A stretch of 64,000 nt of DNA from Agrococcus carbonis (GCF_900104705.1 NZ_LT629734.1:1488001-1552000), one strand, 5' to 3'. Counted from the first letter of the stretch, positions 19,071 through 27,137 are shown. Made by a program: numbers and translations. Notes: generated from the letters alone by a model not told the origin.

Positions 19071-19291
19071 TGTTCGACCTCGGAAGCCTCGCCGTCGCGG
19101 TGGCGTCGGTGCTGGGCGTTGGCCTGCTGCTGGGCGCGGGGATCCCGCTGATCTACGCGATCGCGGTGCGCGCGAAGGAGAGCCGCCGCCCCGGCTCGGA
19201 CGCGCTGGCCGCGTCGCTCATGGTGCTGTGCGTGCTCCTGGCACTGGCCGGCATCGTGATCATCGTCTTCGGCGACCAGCTGCTGGGCTGA
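19070..19291 (+). CDS. Small two-helix membrane protein downstream of pit
   Basis: 73 aa with an ATG sharing one base with the pit stop (TGATG), so almost certainly co-translated. Two hydrophobic segments flank a short basic loop (RAKESRRPGSDA). Proteins of this size often follow actinobacterial pit genes; an accessory role to the phosphate transporter is plausible but not shown by any motif. Confidence 0.75.
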
Positions 19292-19303
19292 CGCGCCCCA
19301 CGC

Positions 19304-20062
19304 TCAGCGGGAGCGGACCACCACGGTGCGGCCGGCCTTGTCGTGGATGGCCTGCTTCTGCGCATCCCACACCGGCCAGAGGTGGTCGACGATCGAGAAG
19401 ATGCCGGCGAGGAAGCCGATCACCGGCACGCCGCTGATGAGGTTGGGGCCGAACTGCACGAGCCAGCGCACGCCGGCGGCGCGCAGGTCGGGGTTGCGGT
19501 CCTCGTCGGCCATCCGCACGCGGATGCCGACGATCATCTTGCCCGGCGTCGCGCCGCGGCTCACGTGGAAGCCGATGTTGTAGACGGCGACGAACAGCAG
19601 GTTGACGGCCGTGATCGCGAGGCCCGCGGGGTGGCCAGTCGCCATCATGGCCATCGCGGCGTCGACGGCCGCCTCGTCGCCCGACTCGATCGCGGCGTTG
19701 ACCGCGTCGTACACGCCCGTCATCCAGAGCATGACCATCGTGACGACGATCACGGGCACGATGTCGATGAGGTAGGCGCCGACGCGGGCGCCCCAGCTCG
19801 CGAGCTCGCCGCTGCGGTCGGGGCGCGACCACGGCATGCCCTCCGGGTGGCCGCCGGGCCGGCCGGGCTGGCCGCCGGCGGGCTGCGCGGGGACGCCCCA
19901 GCCTCGCGCGTCGTGGCCGTGACCCGATGCACCCGGTGAGGGCTGCGCGTACGGCAGCGGCGACTGCACCTGCGTCGTCCACCGCTCGCCGTCCCAGAAC
20001 CGGCTCGCGCCGGGCTCGGCCGCGAAGGGGTCGGGGTACCAACCGGCAGGCTGCTCGCTCAC
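19304..20062 (-). CDS. DUF2510 and RDD domain membrane protein
   Basis: 252 aa. An N-terminal DUF2510 domain (AGWYPDPFAAEPGASRFWDG) is followed by a Gly/Pro/His-rich linker and a C-terminal RDD domain with three membrane segments (WGARVGAYLIDIVPVIVV, then RGATPGKMIVGIRV). RDD proteins are poorly defined membrane proteins, some linked to transport. The GTG start at 20062 has TACCAT six bases upstream and no ribosome-binding site. Confidence 0.88.
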   Translation of the reverse strand: MSEQPAGWYPDPFAAEPGASRFWDGERWTTQVQSPLPYAQPSPGASGHGHDARGWGVPAQPAGGQPGRPGGHPEGMPWSRPDRSGELASWGARVGAYLIDIVPVIVVTMVMLWMTGVYDAVNAAIESGDEAAVDAAMAMMATGHPAGLAITAVNLLFVAVYNIGFHVSRGATPGKMIVGIRVRMADEDRNPDLRAAGVRWLVQFGPNLISGVPVIGFLAGIFSIVDHLWPVWDAQKQAIHDKAGRTVVVRSR

Positions 20063-20068
20063 CCCTCG

Positions 20069-20074
20069 ATGGTA
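20069..20074 (-). promoter_or_regulatory. Putative minus-10 of the RDD gene
   Basis: TACCAT on the minus strand, followed by six bases and the GTG start. Confidence 0.4.
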
Positions 20075-20120
20075 CGCGGCGGGCCCATGGCCGCGCCGAG
20101 CGCGCTCGCCGCCGAAGGGC

Positions 20121-20126
20121 TAGCGT
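20121..20126 (+). promoter_or_regulatory. Putative minus-10 of the pirin gene
   Basis: TAGCGT followed by six bases and the ATG at 20133. Confidence 0.45.
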
Positions 20127-20132
20127 CGGAGC

Positions 20133-21137
20133 ATGAGCAACGACGAGGCCACGATCGTCGAGACGAGCGAGCAGGCGTGCGCCGAGCAGGCGGTGGCGGC
20201 CGGCCTCGAGCTGCTGCTGCCGCGCGAGGTGCCGCTCGGCGGCCCCCGGGCGATGCCCGTGCTGCGCGTGCTGCCCAACAAGCACCGCCACTTCATCGGC
20301 GCGTGGTGCTTCGCGGATGCGTTCGGCCCCACCCCCATGGCCGAGCGGCCGGGCATGGATGTGCCCCCGCATCCGCACACCGGCCTGCAGACGTGGAGCT
20401 GGCTCGTCGACGGCGCGATCGAGCACCGCGACTCGGTCGGCTTCACGCACACGGTGCGCCCCGGCGGGCTCAACATCATGACGGCGGGCCGCGGCATCGC
20501 CCACAGCGAGTACTCGACGCCCGACGCCGAGGTGCTGCACGGCGTGCAGCTGTGGACGGTGCTGCCGGCCCACGAGCGCGGCCGCGAGCCGTGGTTCGAC
20601 GGGCTCGACGCGGTGCCGGCGGTGGCGCTCGCCGAGGGCGTGACGGGCAGCGTCTTCGTCGGCGCGTACGCCGGCGCCGAGAGCACGGTGGGCGCCTACA
20701 CGCCCCTGCTCGGCGTGGAGCTGCGGCTGGTCGGCGGCAGCGAGGCGCGGCTCGACCTGCGCGGCGACTTCGAGCACGGCGTGCTCGCGCTCACCGACGG
20801 CGTGACGGTCGACGACGTGCCGGTGCCGCGCGGGGCGATCGCCTACGCGGCGCCCGGCCGCGAGGCACTGCTCGTCTCCGCCTCGCGCGACGCGGTCGCG
20901 ATCCTCCTCGGCGGCGAGCCCTTCGCCGAGGAGATCGTGATGTTCTGGAACTTCATCGGCACCGACCACGACGAGGTGCAGGCGGCGCGGGACGAGTGGA
21001 TGCGCGAGCGCGACGCGGGCGAGAGCGCCCGGCCGCGCTTCGGCACGGTCGTCGACGACGCGGCCCTGCCGCTCGCGGCGCCTCGCCTGCCGACGGCGCA
21101 GCTGCTGCCGCGCGGGCGGGCGAAGCGGCGCGGCTGA
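20133..21137 (+). CDS. Pirin-family protein
   Basis: 334-aa bicupin. The metal-binding set is visible: MDVPPHPHTGLQTWSWLVDG with the two His, and GRGIAHSEYS with a further His and Glu. A second cupin follows, with MFWNFIGTDHDEVQAARDEW, the usual pirin C-terminal block. Bacterial pirins range from quercetinase-like enzymes to metabolic regulators; the sequence does not decide between these. Transcription appears leaderless. The last 15 residues are basic (LLPRGRAKRRG). Confidence 0.93.
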   Translation: MSNDEATIVETSEQACAEQAVAAGLELLLPREVPLGGPRAMPVLRVLPNKHRHFIGAWCFADAFGPTPMAERPGMDVPPHPHTGLQTWSWLVDGAIEHRDSVGFTHTVRPGGLNIMTAGRGIAHSEYSTPDAEVLHGVQLWTVLPAHERGREPWFDGLDAVPAVALAEGVTGSVFVGAYAGAESTVGAYTPLLGVELRLVGGSEARLDLRGDFEHGVLALTDGVTVDDVPVPRGAIAYAAPGREALLVSASRDAVAILLGGEPFAEEIVMFWNFIGTDHDEVQAARDEWMRERDAGESARPRFGTVVDDAALPLAAPRLPTAQLLPRGRAKRRG

Positions 21138-21151
21138 CTGGGGCCTCGCCT

Positions 21152-21178
21152 CGCTCGTCGAGCAGGCCGCGCAGCGTC
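21152..21178. repeat. Partial REP-like element
   Basis: CGCTCGTCGAGCAGGCCGC followed by GCAGCGTC, a decayed copy of the genome's REP-like palindrome, directly downstream of the pirin gene. Confidence 0.6.
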
Positions 21179-21221
21179 AGACGCGTGGGCATGGAAGCGA
21201 CGCGGTTGAGCCGGATGTCCC

Positions 21222-21256
21222 TTCGCTCGTCGAGTAGGCCGCGCAGCGGCCGTATC
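21222..21256. repeat. REP-like element split by the IS110 insertion (left half)
   Basis: The left half ends with GGCCGTATC at 21248-21256. The right half resumes as TCGAGACGACC at 22596-22606. Joined at one TC they restore the same order seen in the uninterrupted copy at 32330-32362 (CGCTCGTCGAGTAGGC, then ATCGAGACG). Confidence 0.8.
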
Positions 21257-21299
21257 TCTCATAGTCATTGGCTGGCCTGGGGCTGGCTGGCAGGCTGGC

Positions 21300-21480
21300 A
21301 GGCTGGCACCAGCTTCCCGCGGATGTGACTCTGGCCGTATCTGTCCCGTTGCGGCGGTGACCTCGTCTCGACCTGTCCGTCCGTGGGGGGCCGGTGCCGG
21401 CCCGTCCGCGCCGGTGGCTTGATAGAAGGTTGTCCAACCTGGCGGTTGTGACTTGTGAGAGATCTGCCTCCGGAGCGACT
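21300..21480 (+). ncRNA. IS110 bridge RNA (boundaries approximate)
   Basis: Four guide segments occur in the order known for IS110 bridge RNAs. Left target guide GGCCGTATCT (21333-21342) is identical to the left flank 21248-21257. Right target guide TCGTCTCGA (21363-21371) is the reverse complement of core plus right flank (22596-22604). Left donor guide ATAGAAGG (21422-21429) is identical to the element's right end (22587-22594). Right donor guide TGAGAGAT (21456-21463) is the reverse complement of core plus left end (21254-21261). The donor loop is closed by CCGGTGG (21411-21417) with CCTCCGG (21467-21473) and holds an inner GGTT/AACC hairpin. The ends of the RNA are estimates. Confidence 0.85.
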
Positions 21481-21527
21481 TCCCAGGGCCGGCACCGTAA
21501 CGGTCCCGATCCTGAGGAGGAACCGCG

Positions 21528-22577
21528 ATGACCATCGTCGCAGACCGATGCACGCATGTCATGGGTGTGGACACACACGCGAAGACCCACACGTACGCGA
21601 TCGTCCAGGCCGCCACCGGCGCCGTGGTCGCCGCGGCGACGTTCCCCGTCACGCCGGCGGGCCTGGACCGTGCGCTGGCCTGGGCGCAGCGTCGCGCGCC
21701 CGGCTACGTGGCCGCGGTCGAGGGCACCGCCTCCTACGGCGCGACCCTCACGGCGCGGCTGCAGCAGGCCGGCACGGTCGTGTTCGAAGCGCGGCCGCCC
21801 AAGCGCGCCTCCCGCGCGGGCCGCGGCAAGTCGGATCAGATCGACGCGGTCGCCGCCGCCCGGTCGGTGCTTAGCGAACCGCTCGAGCGGCTCGCGACGC
21901 CGCGCTCGGGCGAGCTGCGGCGGGCGCTGCAGCTGCTGCTGACCGCTCGCCGGCTGCTCGAGCGGCAACGCGCGCAGGACCACAACGCGCTCACCGCGAT
22001 CGTCCGCCGCATCGAACTGGGCATCGACGCGCGCAAGGCGCTCACCGACAGGCAGGTCGAGCAGATCGCCGCCTGGCGGACGCGGACGACGGACTCGATC
22101 GCGCAGGCGATCGCCCGCGCCGAAGCGACGCGACTCGCCCGCCAGAGCCGGCTGCGCGCCGCCGAGCTGAAGGACAACAAAGCGATGCTGGAGCGGCACG
22201 TGCGAACGCTCGCGCCCGAACTGCTGGAGGAGGTCGGCATCGGCCCGGTCAGCGCCGCCGCCTGCATCGCGGCCTACTCCCACCACGGACGTGTCCGCTC
22301 CGAGGCCGCGTTCGCGTCGCTCGCCGGAGTCGCACCGATCCCCGCCTCCAGCGGCAACACGCAGCGGCACCGCCTCAACCGGCACGGCGACCGGCGCCTG
22401 AACGCCGCGCTCGACACCATCGTCCGCACCCGACTGCGCTCCGACCCCACCACCCGCGCATACCGCGACCAGCACCTCGCCGAAGGCAAGACCAACGCCG
22501 ACATCCGCCGCCTGCTCAAGCGCTACACCGCCCGCAGCACCTACCGGACCCTGAAGAAGATCCTCAACAACACTTGA
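21528..22577 (+). CDS. IS110-family transposase (bridge-RNA-guided recombinase)
   Basis: 349 aa, intact, with GAGGAGG before the ATG. The N-terminal RuvC-like DEDD domain has Asp15 (MGVDTHAKTH), Glu65 (AVEGTASYG), Asp103 and Asp106 (KSDQIDAVAAARS). A coiled-coil region (about 130-225) leads to the C-terminal Tnp domain with IGPVSAAACIAAYSHHG and the catalytic serine region PIPASSGNTQRHR (Ser274 or Ser275). No frameshift or stop is seen, so the element may be active. The gene is on the same strand as its bridge RNA. Confidence 0.95.
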   Translation: MTIVADRCTHVMGVDTHAKTHTYAIVQAATGAVVAAATFPVTPAGLDRALAWAQRRAPGYVAAVEGTASYGATLTARLQQAGTVVFEARPPKRASRAGRGKSDQIDAVAAARSVLSEPLERLATPRSGELRRALQLLLTARRLLERQRAQDHNALTAIVRRIELGIDARKALTDRQVEQIAAWRTRTTDSIAQAIARAEATRLARQSRLRAAELKDNKAMLERHVRTLAPELLEEVGIGPVSAAACIAAYSHHGRVRSEAAFASLAGVAPIPASSGNTQRHRLNRHGDRRLNAALDTIVRTRLRSDPTTRAYRDQHLAEGKTNADIRRLLKRYTARSTYRTLKKILNNT

Positions 22578-22624
22578 CACCGACACATAGAAGGGTCGAG
22601 ACGACCCCACCGCGCCCCTCGGCA

Positions 22625-23437
22625 TCAGTCTCGCGCGACCGCCGCGATCGCATCCGCCATCGGTCCTGGCTCCCAGTCGTGCATCGCGCCGGGCAGCACC
22701 CGGAAGCCGGCCGTCGGGATCGCCGCCTGCAGCGCCTCGGCGGTCTCGGTCATGCCGGGGAAGGTGTGCTCGCCGACCGCGACGACGACGGGCACCGTGA
22801 TCGCCGCGAGCCGCTCGGCGAGCGGCAGCTCCTCCGCCCAGGCGAGGGCACGCGCGTCGGCCCGGTAGGTGCGGCTCCCGAGCACGATGTGCGGCCATGC
22901 GGGGTCGCGCGTCGCCTGCTCGAGGAACTCGGGCGGCATGTCGCGCATGTACTCCCGCTGCGCCGCCTCGAGGTCGCCGGCGTCGAGGTGCCGGAGGAAG
23001 TCCCGCTCGAAGCCCGCGGCCCCGCCGTCGAACTGGCCGATCGGCGCCTCCCAGAGCACGAGGCCCGTCACCGGCAGCCCGGCATCGGCGGCGGCGAGCG
23101 CGATGGCGCACCCGGACGAGTGGCCGACGAGCACCGCCGCGCCGCCGACCGCGTCGATCGCGGCCGCCATCGCGGCGAGCTCGCGCTCGAGCGTCAGGTC
23201 GCCCTCGGCGGGGCTGTCGCCGCGGCCCAGCCGGTCGTAGACCAGCGCCTGCACCCCCTGCTCGGCCGCGAGCCGGGCGGTCTCCGTGGTCGTGGGGTCG
23301 ATCGCCCGGAACGGGCCGGCACCTGCGACGAACACCGCGCCCGGGCGCGCGGACGGCTCGCCGTGGAGCTCGAAGGCGATCCGATCGCCGGCACTCGTCT
23401 GCGCGAAGCGGGTCGGCTGCTGCTGCGCGACGGTCAC
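22625..23437 (-). CDS. Alpha/beta hydrolase
   Basis: 270-aa serine hydrolase fold. The nucleophile is Ser107 in GHSSG, the oxyanion region is FVAGAGPFRA, and the late acid and base are probably the Asp/Glu of VAVGEHTFPG and His in GAMHDWEPG. The substrate cannot be told. The start (GTG at 23437) overlaps the stop of the upstream DUF1905 gene, and both lie divergent from a TetR regulator with paired operators, so the two genes are probably a TetR-controlled pair. Confidence 0.85.
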   Translation of the reverse strand: MTVAQQQPTRFAQTSAGDRIAFELHGEPSARPGAVFVAGAGPFRAIDPTTTETARLAAEQGVQALVYDRLGRGDSPAEGDLTLERELAAMAAAIDAVGGAAVLVGHSSGCAIALAAADAGLPVTGLVLWEAPIGQFDGGAAGFERDFLRHLDAGDLEAAQREYMRDMPPEFLEQATRDPAWPHIVLGSRTYRADARALAWAEELPLAERLAAITVPVVVAVGEHTFPGMTETAEALQAAIPTAGFRVLPGAMHDWEPGPMADAIAAVARD

Positions 23438-23721
23438 CGAGCATCCTTCCCGCGCGGCGAGATGCGCACCGCGACCGTCTCGCCGTGACCCTTTCCGAGG
23501 GCCGCCATGACCGACTGCTTGAGCGGCAGCATGTGCGTGCCGCCGCCGAACGGCATGAGCGTCGCCTCGACCGCGACATGGTCCACGGCGCCGGCCACCC
23601 GCACCGGCTTGCCGGTGCCGAGCGCCTCCTTCGAGCCGGGCAGGAGCACGTACGTCCAGCCGCCCTTGTGCGCGTCGCGCACGATGGCCGCCTCCAGCTC
23701 GATCGTGGTGTCGTCGGTCAT
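23434..23721 (-). CDS. DUF1905-domain protein
   Basis: 95 aa, a complete single DUF1905 beta-barrel domain (GGWTYVLLPGSKEALGTGKPVRVAG, then GTHMLPLKQSVMAALGKGHGETV). Related domains occur alone or fused to YdeI-like proteins; the biochemical role is not established. The ATG at 23721 follows GGAGGGG. It is the first gene of the minus-strand pair with the hydrolase, read out from the TetR operator region. Confidence 0.85.
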   Translation of the reverse strand: MTDDTTIELEAAIVRDAHKGGWTYVLLPGSKEALGTGKPVRVAGAVDHVAVEATLMPFGGGTHMLPLKQSVMAALGKGHGETVAVRISPRGKDAR

Positions 23722-23736
23722 CGCCGCCCCTCCGCG

Positions 23737-23753
23737 AACTGGACTGTCCAGTT
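23737..23753. promoter_or_regulatory. TetR operator 1
   Basis: Perfect 17-base palindrome AACTGGACTGTCCAGTT in the divergent gap, 16 bp before the DUF1905 start. Confidence 0.75.
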
Positions 23754-23767
23754 CACTCCCCGGCTCA

Positions 23768-23784
23768 AACTAGACGGTACAGTT
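23768..23784. promoter_or_regulatory. TetR operator 2
   Basis: AACTAGACGGTACAGTT, a 17-base imperfect version of operator 1. The centre-to-centre distance is 31 bp (three helical turns), placing both sites on one face. It ends five bases before the tetR ATG. Confidence 0.65.
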
Positions 23785-23789
23785 CTGCC

Positions 23790-24452
23790 ATGTCAACGGT
23801 CGATCCTCCAGCCCTGCCTGCGCCCGACCTCGCGCCGCCGCAGGGCCGCAGCGCGCGCATCCACGCCGCCGTGCTCGCCGCGGCGGAGGAGGTCTTCCTG
23901 CGCGACGGCTACGTCGGCGCGAGCATGGACGAGGTGGCGCGGCTCGCCGGCGCCTCGAAGCAGACCGTCTACAAGCACTTCGGCAGCAAGGAGCGCCTCT
24001 TCGTCGACCTGGTCGGCAGCATGACCACCGCGACCGGCGACCCCGTCGGCCATGAGACCACGGATGCGTCGGCCGATCCGGGCGAGGCCCTCACGGCCCT
24101 CGGCGTGGCGATGCTCGATGCCGTGCTCACGCCGCGCATCCTGCGGCTCCGGCGCCTCGTGATCGGCGAGGCGAACCGGTTCCCGGATCTCGGGCGGGCG
24201 CTGTTCGAGCACGGGCCGGCGCGAGCGGTCGCCGGGCTCGAGCGTCGGCTGGACGCTTGGGTCGCCGCAGGGAAGCTGCCCGCGCACGACACGGCGGCCG
24301 CGGCGCAGCGCTTCAACTGGCTCGTGATGGGCGCGCCGCTCAATGCCGCGATGCTGCTCGGTGACGACGCGATCCCTCGCTCGGCGGAGCGGCGCGCGCA
24401 CGCGACCGAGGCGGTCGCGGCGTTCCTCCGCTCCATCGGCGCCCCCGCGTAG
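23790..24452 (+). CDS. TetR-family transcriptional regulator
   Basis: 220 aa. The N-terminal helix-turn-helix is typical (AAEEVFLRDGYVGASMDEVARLAG, then SKQTVYKHFGSKERLF), followed by a ligand-binding region of the TetR C-terminal type (LRRLVIGEANRFPDLGRAL). The ligand is unknown. It is divergent from DUF1905-hydrolase and is expected to repress both directions through the two 17-base sites, one of which abuts its own start codon. Confidence 0.92.
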   Translation: MSTVDPPALPAPDLAPPQGRSARIHAAVLAAAEEVFLRDGYVGASMDEVARLAGASKQTVYKHFGSKERLFVDLVGSMTTATGDPVGHETTDASADPGEALTALGVAMLDAVLTPRILRLRRLVIGEANRFPDLGRALFEHGPARAVAGLERRLDAWVAAGKLPAHDTAAAAQRFNWLVMGAPLNAAMLLGDDAIPRSAERRAHATEAVAAFLRSIGAPA

Positions 24453-24474
24453 GGGTCCGCAGGACCGACCTGGG

Positions 24475-25398
24475 TCAGGACGGCGTCGTTCCGCGTCTCG
24501 CGCTGATCAGCAGTGCGGCCGCGGTCGCCGCGAGGAGCGTGACGATGAGCACGAGGGCGGGGTATCCCGACGACATGCCGCCTTGCGACGCGACGGTGTC
24601 GCTCACGCCCATGCCGATCGAGAACTCGGCGAGCGGCAGCGCGAGCAGTGCGACCACCGGCACGGCGAGCAGCATGCCGAGGGCCGCTCGCCCGCCACGC
24701 CGACTGCGCAGCAGACCGAGCGACAGCAGCACGATGGCGAGCAGCCAGAGCCCCGCCCACGCGAGCGGCACCCAGACGCCGCCGTCCTCGCGCGCGGCGC
24801 CGAGCGCGGCGTAGATCTCGCCGAGCGCCATGCCGGGCGCGAGCGTCAGCGGCAGGAGCACGAGCGCGTCGATCACGCCCCACAGGAGCATCGCGACCGC
24901 GCCTGCCGCGCCGACGAGCACCGCGCCGACGGGCCGCCGCACGCCCGGGCGCATCCGCGGGTCGAGCGCGAGCAGAGCGATCGCGAACCCCATGGCGCCG
25001 AGAGGCGCGAGCACGTGCAGCATGCCGGCCGCGATCATCAGGAAGCCCGAGAGGGGCGCGAGCAGCGCGCCGAACGCGGCGAGCGTCCCGATGGTCGCCG
25101 CGACGGGAGCGCGCCCGCGATCGGCGCGCACCAGCAGCACGAGCTGCGCGGCGCCGGCCCCGAGCATGGCGAGCGAGACGAGCACGGCGATCGCTGCCCA
25201 TGGCCAGGCCGCGCCGCCCGCGGTTCCCGGCAGTGCCGCGAGCGCCGCGAGCGCCGTGTGCTGCGCCGCGAGCACCGCCGCGATGAGCCAGGCGATGCTG
25301 CTGGCCTGCCGGTCGCGCTGCATCGCCGCGAAGGCGACGGGATCCGCGGGCGCGACCCTCGGGGTGAGCGGTTCGAGCAGGCGGGCGACGGCGGTCAT
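24475..25398 (-). CDS. Multi-pass membrane protein of unknown function
   Basis: 307 aa with about eight hydrophobic segments and no recognised motif. The N-terminal 35 residues are cytosolic (DPVAFAAMQRDRQASS). It converges with tetR with 22 bp between stops. TAGCGT occurs six bases before its ATG on the minus strand. I do not recognise a family; a general actinobacterial integral membrane protein is all that can be said. Confidence 0.7.
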   Translation of the reverse strand: MTAVARLLEPLTPRVAPADPVAFAAMQRDRQASSIAWLIAAVLAAQHTALAALAALPGTAGGAAWPWAAIAVLVSLAMLGAGAAQLVLLVRADRGRAPVAATIGTLAAFGALLAPLSGFLMIAAGMLHVLAPLGAMGFAIALLALDPRMRPGVRRPVGAVLVGAAGAVAMLLWGVIDALVLLPLTLAPGMALGEIYAALGAAREDGGVWVPLAWAGLWLLAIVLLSLGLLRSRRGGRAALGMLLAVPVVALLALPLAEFSIGMGVSDTVASQGGMSSGYPALVLIVTLLAATAAALLISARRGTTPS

Positions 25399-25404
25399 GC
25401 CGCC

Positions 25405-25410
25405 ACGCTA
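25405..25410 (-). promoter_or_regulatory. Putative minus-10 of the membrane protein gene
   Basis: TAGCGT on the minus strand, then six bases (GGCGGC) and ATG at 25398. Confidence 0.45.
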
Positions 25411-25516
25411 GGCGCCGGGCGACGGTGTCGCGTCAGCCGCCAGGATGATGTGCCGAGGCTTCGAGGCGCGGCCCGCGCGCGGGTCCGCTACGCGCGGCGC
25501 GGCGACCGGTGCGCCT

Positions 25517-25554
25517 TCGCCCGAGCGGTGCTGCCGTGCCCGCACCGCTCGGGC
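25517..25554. terminator. Hairpin terminator after the esterase gene
   Basis: Perfect 14-bp stem with a 10-base loop, starting 22 bases past the stop of the minus-strand esterase. Confidence 0.75.
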
Positions 25555-25575
25555 GGAGGTGCACTCGTCGGCGGC

Positions 25576-26910
25576 TCAGCAGGTCGGCACGAGCTGCCAG
25601 GCGCCCGCGGCATCCTCCTCGAGGCTCGTCACCGTCGCGTCGCCCTGGCCGAGGTAGTCGGCCGAGCCCGTCGCGTAGTACGGGTTGTAGGGGTTGACGC
25701 CGTAGCTGTACGCGCGGCCCGCCGCCTGGTGCTCGGCGTTCGACGCGGTCGCGCAGGCCTCCGGCTCCTCGGGCGGGTCCGTCGGCTCGGGCGTCGGCTC
25801 CGGCTCCTCCGTCGGCTCCGGCTCCTCCGTGGGCTCCGGCTCGCCGGTGCGGTCGACGCGCCGGTTGTTGTCGAAGAAGAAGTCGGTGACGTACGCCGGG
25901 TAGTCGATGCTGCTCGTCGAGATGTAGCGCCCGCCCGGACCGCCGCCCGCGGGCCAGTTGTGGCCGAGCCCCGTGTTCTGGATCACCGAGACGCGCGGTC
26001 CGTCGGCGTCGGCGTGCAGGGTGCCGGAGCCTGCCGTGTTCGCGCCCTCGAGGCCGTCGAGCGCGAACGTCGACGTCGCATCCGCCCCGTAGATGCCCGC
26101 CATGATCTTGCCGTTGAGGGTGTTGTAGCCGGGCGCGACCGTGGTGTCGTCGCTGCCGTAGACGATCGAGGTGAGCTGCGTGTCGAAGTCGCCCGCGGCG
26201 GACCCCGCGAACTGGCGGCACGTCGCCGCGCCCTGCGCCTCGGTCACGGCGACGTAGCCGATCTGGCCCGCGGTGGTGCCGACGGTCGGACCCGCGTTGA
26301 TGCCGATGCCCGCGAAGACGTCGGGCGCGAGGCAACCCATCACCATGGTCTGGCCGCCGCCGGAGGAGAGGCCGGAGAGGTAGACCTGGTCGGCGTCGAT
26401 GCCGAGCTCGCCGCGCGCCGTGAGCGCGCCGACGAGGTCGAGCAGGTTGTCGTCGTGGCGGCTCGGCGCCGTGCGGGAGTGGTTCGCGTCGTAGTAGTCC
26501 CAGCAGCCCAGCAGCACGCCGCCGTTCGGCGCCGCGGGCACGGCGACGACCATGCCGTGCTCCTCGGCCTGGCGCACCCAGTTGCCGCCGGTGCGGAGGT
26601 CGTCGGCGGTCTGCACGCAGCCGTGCAGCGTGACCATGAGCGCGCGCCCGGCCGCGAGCGCCGGTGCCGCCTCGGGCGTGTAGAGGTGCACGCGCATGCC
26701 GGCGATCGTCTCGGTGCTCCAGTCGCCCGGCGTCACCTCGGCGACGGCGTCGACGGGCGCATCGCAGCCCGGCAGCGATTCGAAGCCCGGTGGGCACGTG
26801 ACCGCTTGCGCGGGTGGGACGGCGGCGAGGCCGGCGCCGGCGAGCACGGCCGAGACGGCGAGCGCGAGCAGCGCGGCGGGCGTGCGACGGATGCGTGCAG
26901 GACGAGTCAT
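25576..26910 (-). CDS. Secreted PHB depolymerase-family esterase with C-terminal repeat linker and domain
   Basis: 444 aa. A signal peptide (to about residue 36, PPAQA) is followed by a catalytic alpha/beta domain of the poly(3-hydroxybutyrate) depolymerase/feruloyl esterase type: oxyanion block LMVTLHGCVQTADDL and nucleophile Ser182 in SGLSSGGGQTM, with GLGHNWP as the likely His region. A Pro/Glu/Thr linker built from EPTEEP repeats (about 355-380) joins a roughly 60-residue C-terminal domain with a Cys at each end (CATASNAEHQAAGRAYSYG to LVPTC), possibly a substrate-binding module. The substrate may be a polyester or a plant ester; undecided. Confidence 0.87.
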   Translation of the reverse strand: MTRPARIRRTPAALLALAVSAVLAGAGLAAVPPAQAVTCPPGFESLPGCDAPVDAVAEVTPGDWSTETIAGMRVHLYTPEAAPALAAGRALMVTLHGCVQTADDLRTGGNWVRQAEEHGMVVAVPAAPNGGVLLGCWDYYDANHSRTAPSRHDDNLLDLVGALTARGELGIDADQVYLSGLSSGGGQTMVMGCLAPDVFAGIGINAGPTVGTTAGQIGYVAVTEAQGAATCRQFAGSAAGDFDTQLTSIVYGSDDTTVAPGYNTLNGKIMAGIYGADATSTFALDGLEGANTAGSGTLHADADGPRVSVIQNTGLGHNWPAGGGPGGRYISTSSIDYPAYVTDFFFDNNRRVDRTGEPEPTEEPEPTEEPEPTPEPTDPPEEPEACATASNAEHQAAGRAYSYGVNPYNPYYATGSADYLGQGDATVTSLEEDAAGAWQLVPTC

Positions 26911-27137
26911 GCGGATCTCCAGTCCCCCCGCCGCCGCCCCGGGCGTCGTCGACCGGCGTCCGGCGATGAGGTGGCGGCGACGCTACCTGACGGGTGATTC
27001 AGGTTCCAGGTGGAGTTCTGCCCATGGACTTCCATCGGATGGGTCGTCCCGGCCAGTGCGGCAGGTGGCCACCGCGCTCGACGCCGGTGCGCTCGTGCAT
27101 CGCGACGTCGTCGCGATCCTCCCGGCGCAGTCGGGCG

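Larger units (their letters stand above)
21255..22597 (+). mobile_element. IS110-family insertion sequence in a REP target
   Basis: The element spans from the left TC core (21255-21256) to the right TC core (22596-22597), 1341 bp counting one core, normal for the family. It contains one transposase gene and a 270-bp 5' non-coding end that holds the bridge RNA, which places it in the IS110 group rather than IS1111 (where the RNA is at the 3' end). No inverted terminal repeats and no longer target duplication are seen, as expected. It interrupts a repeat, not a gene. Confidence 0.9.

Noticed and set aside
21528..22577. IS1111-group assignment for the transposase
   Set aside because: IS1111 elements carry the guide RNA at the 3' end; here only 18 bp separate the stop from the right core and all guides are in the 5' end.
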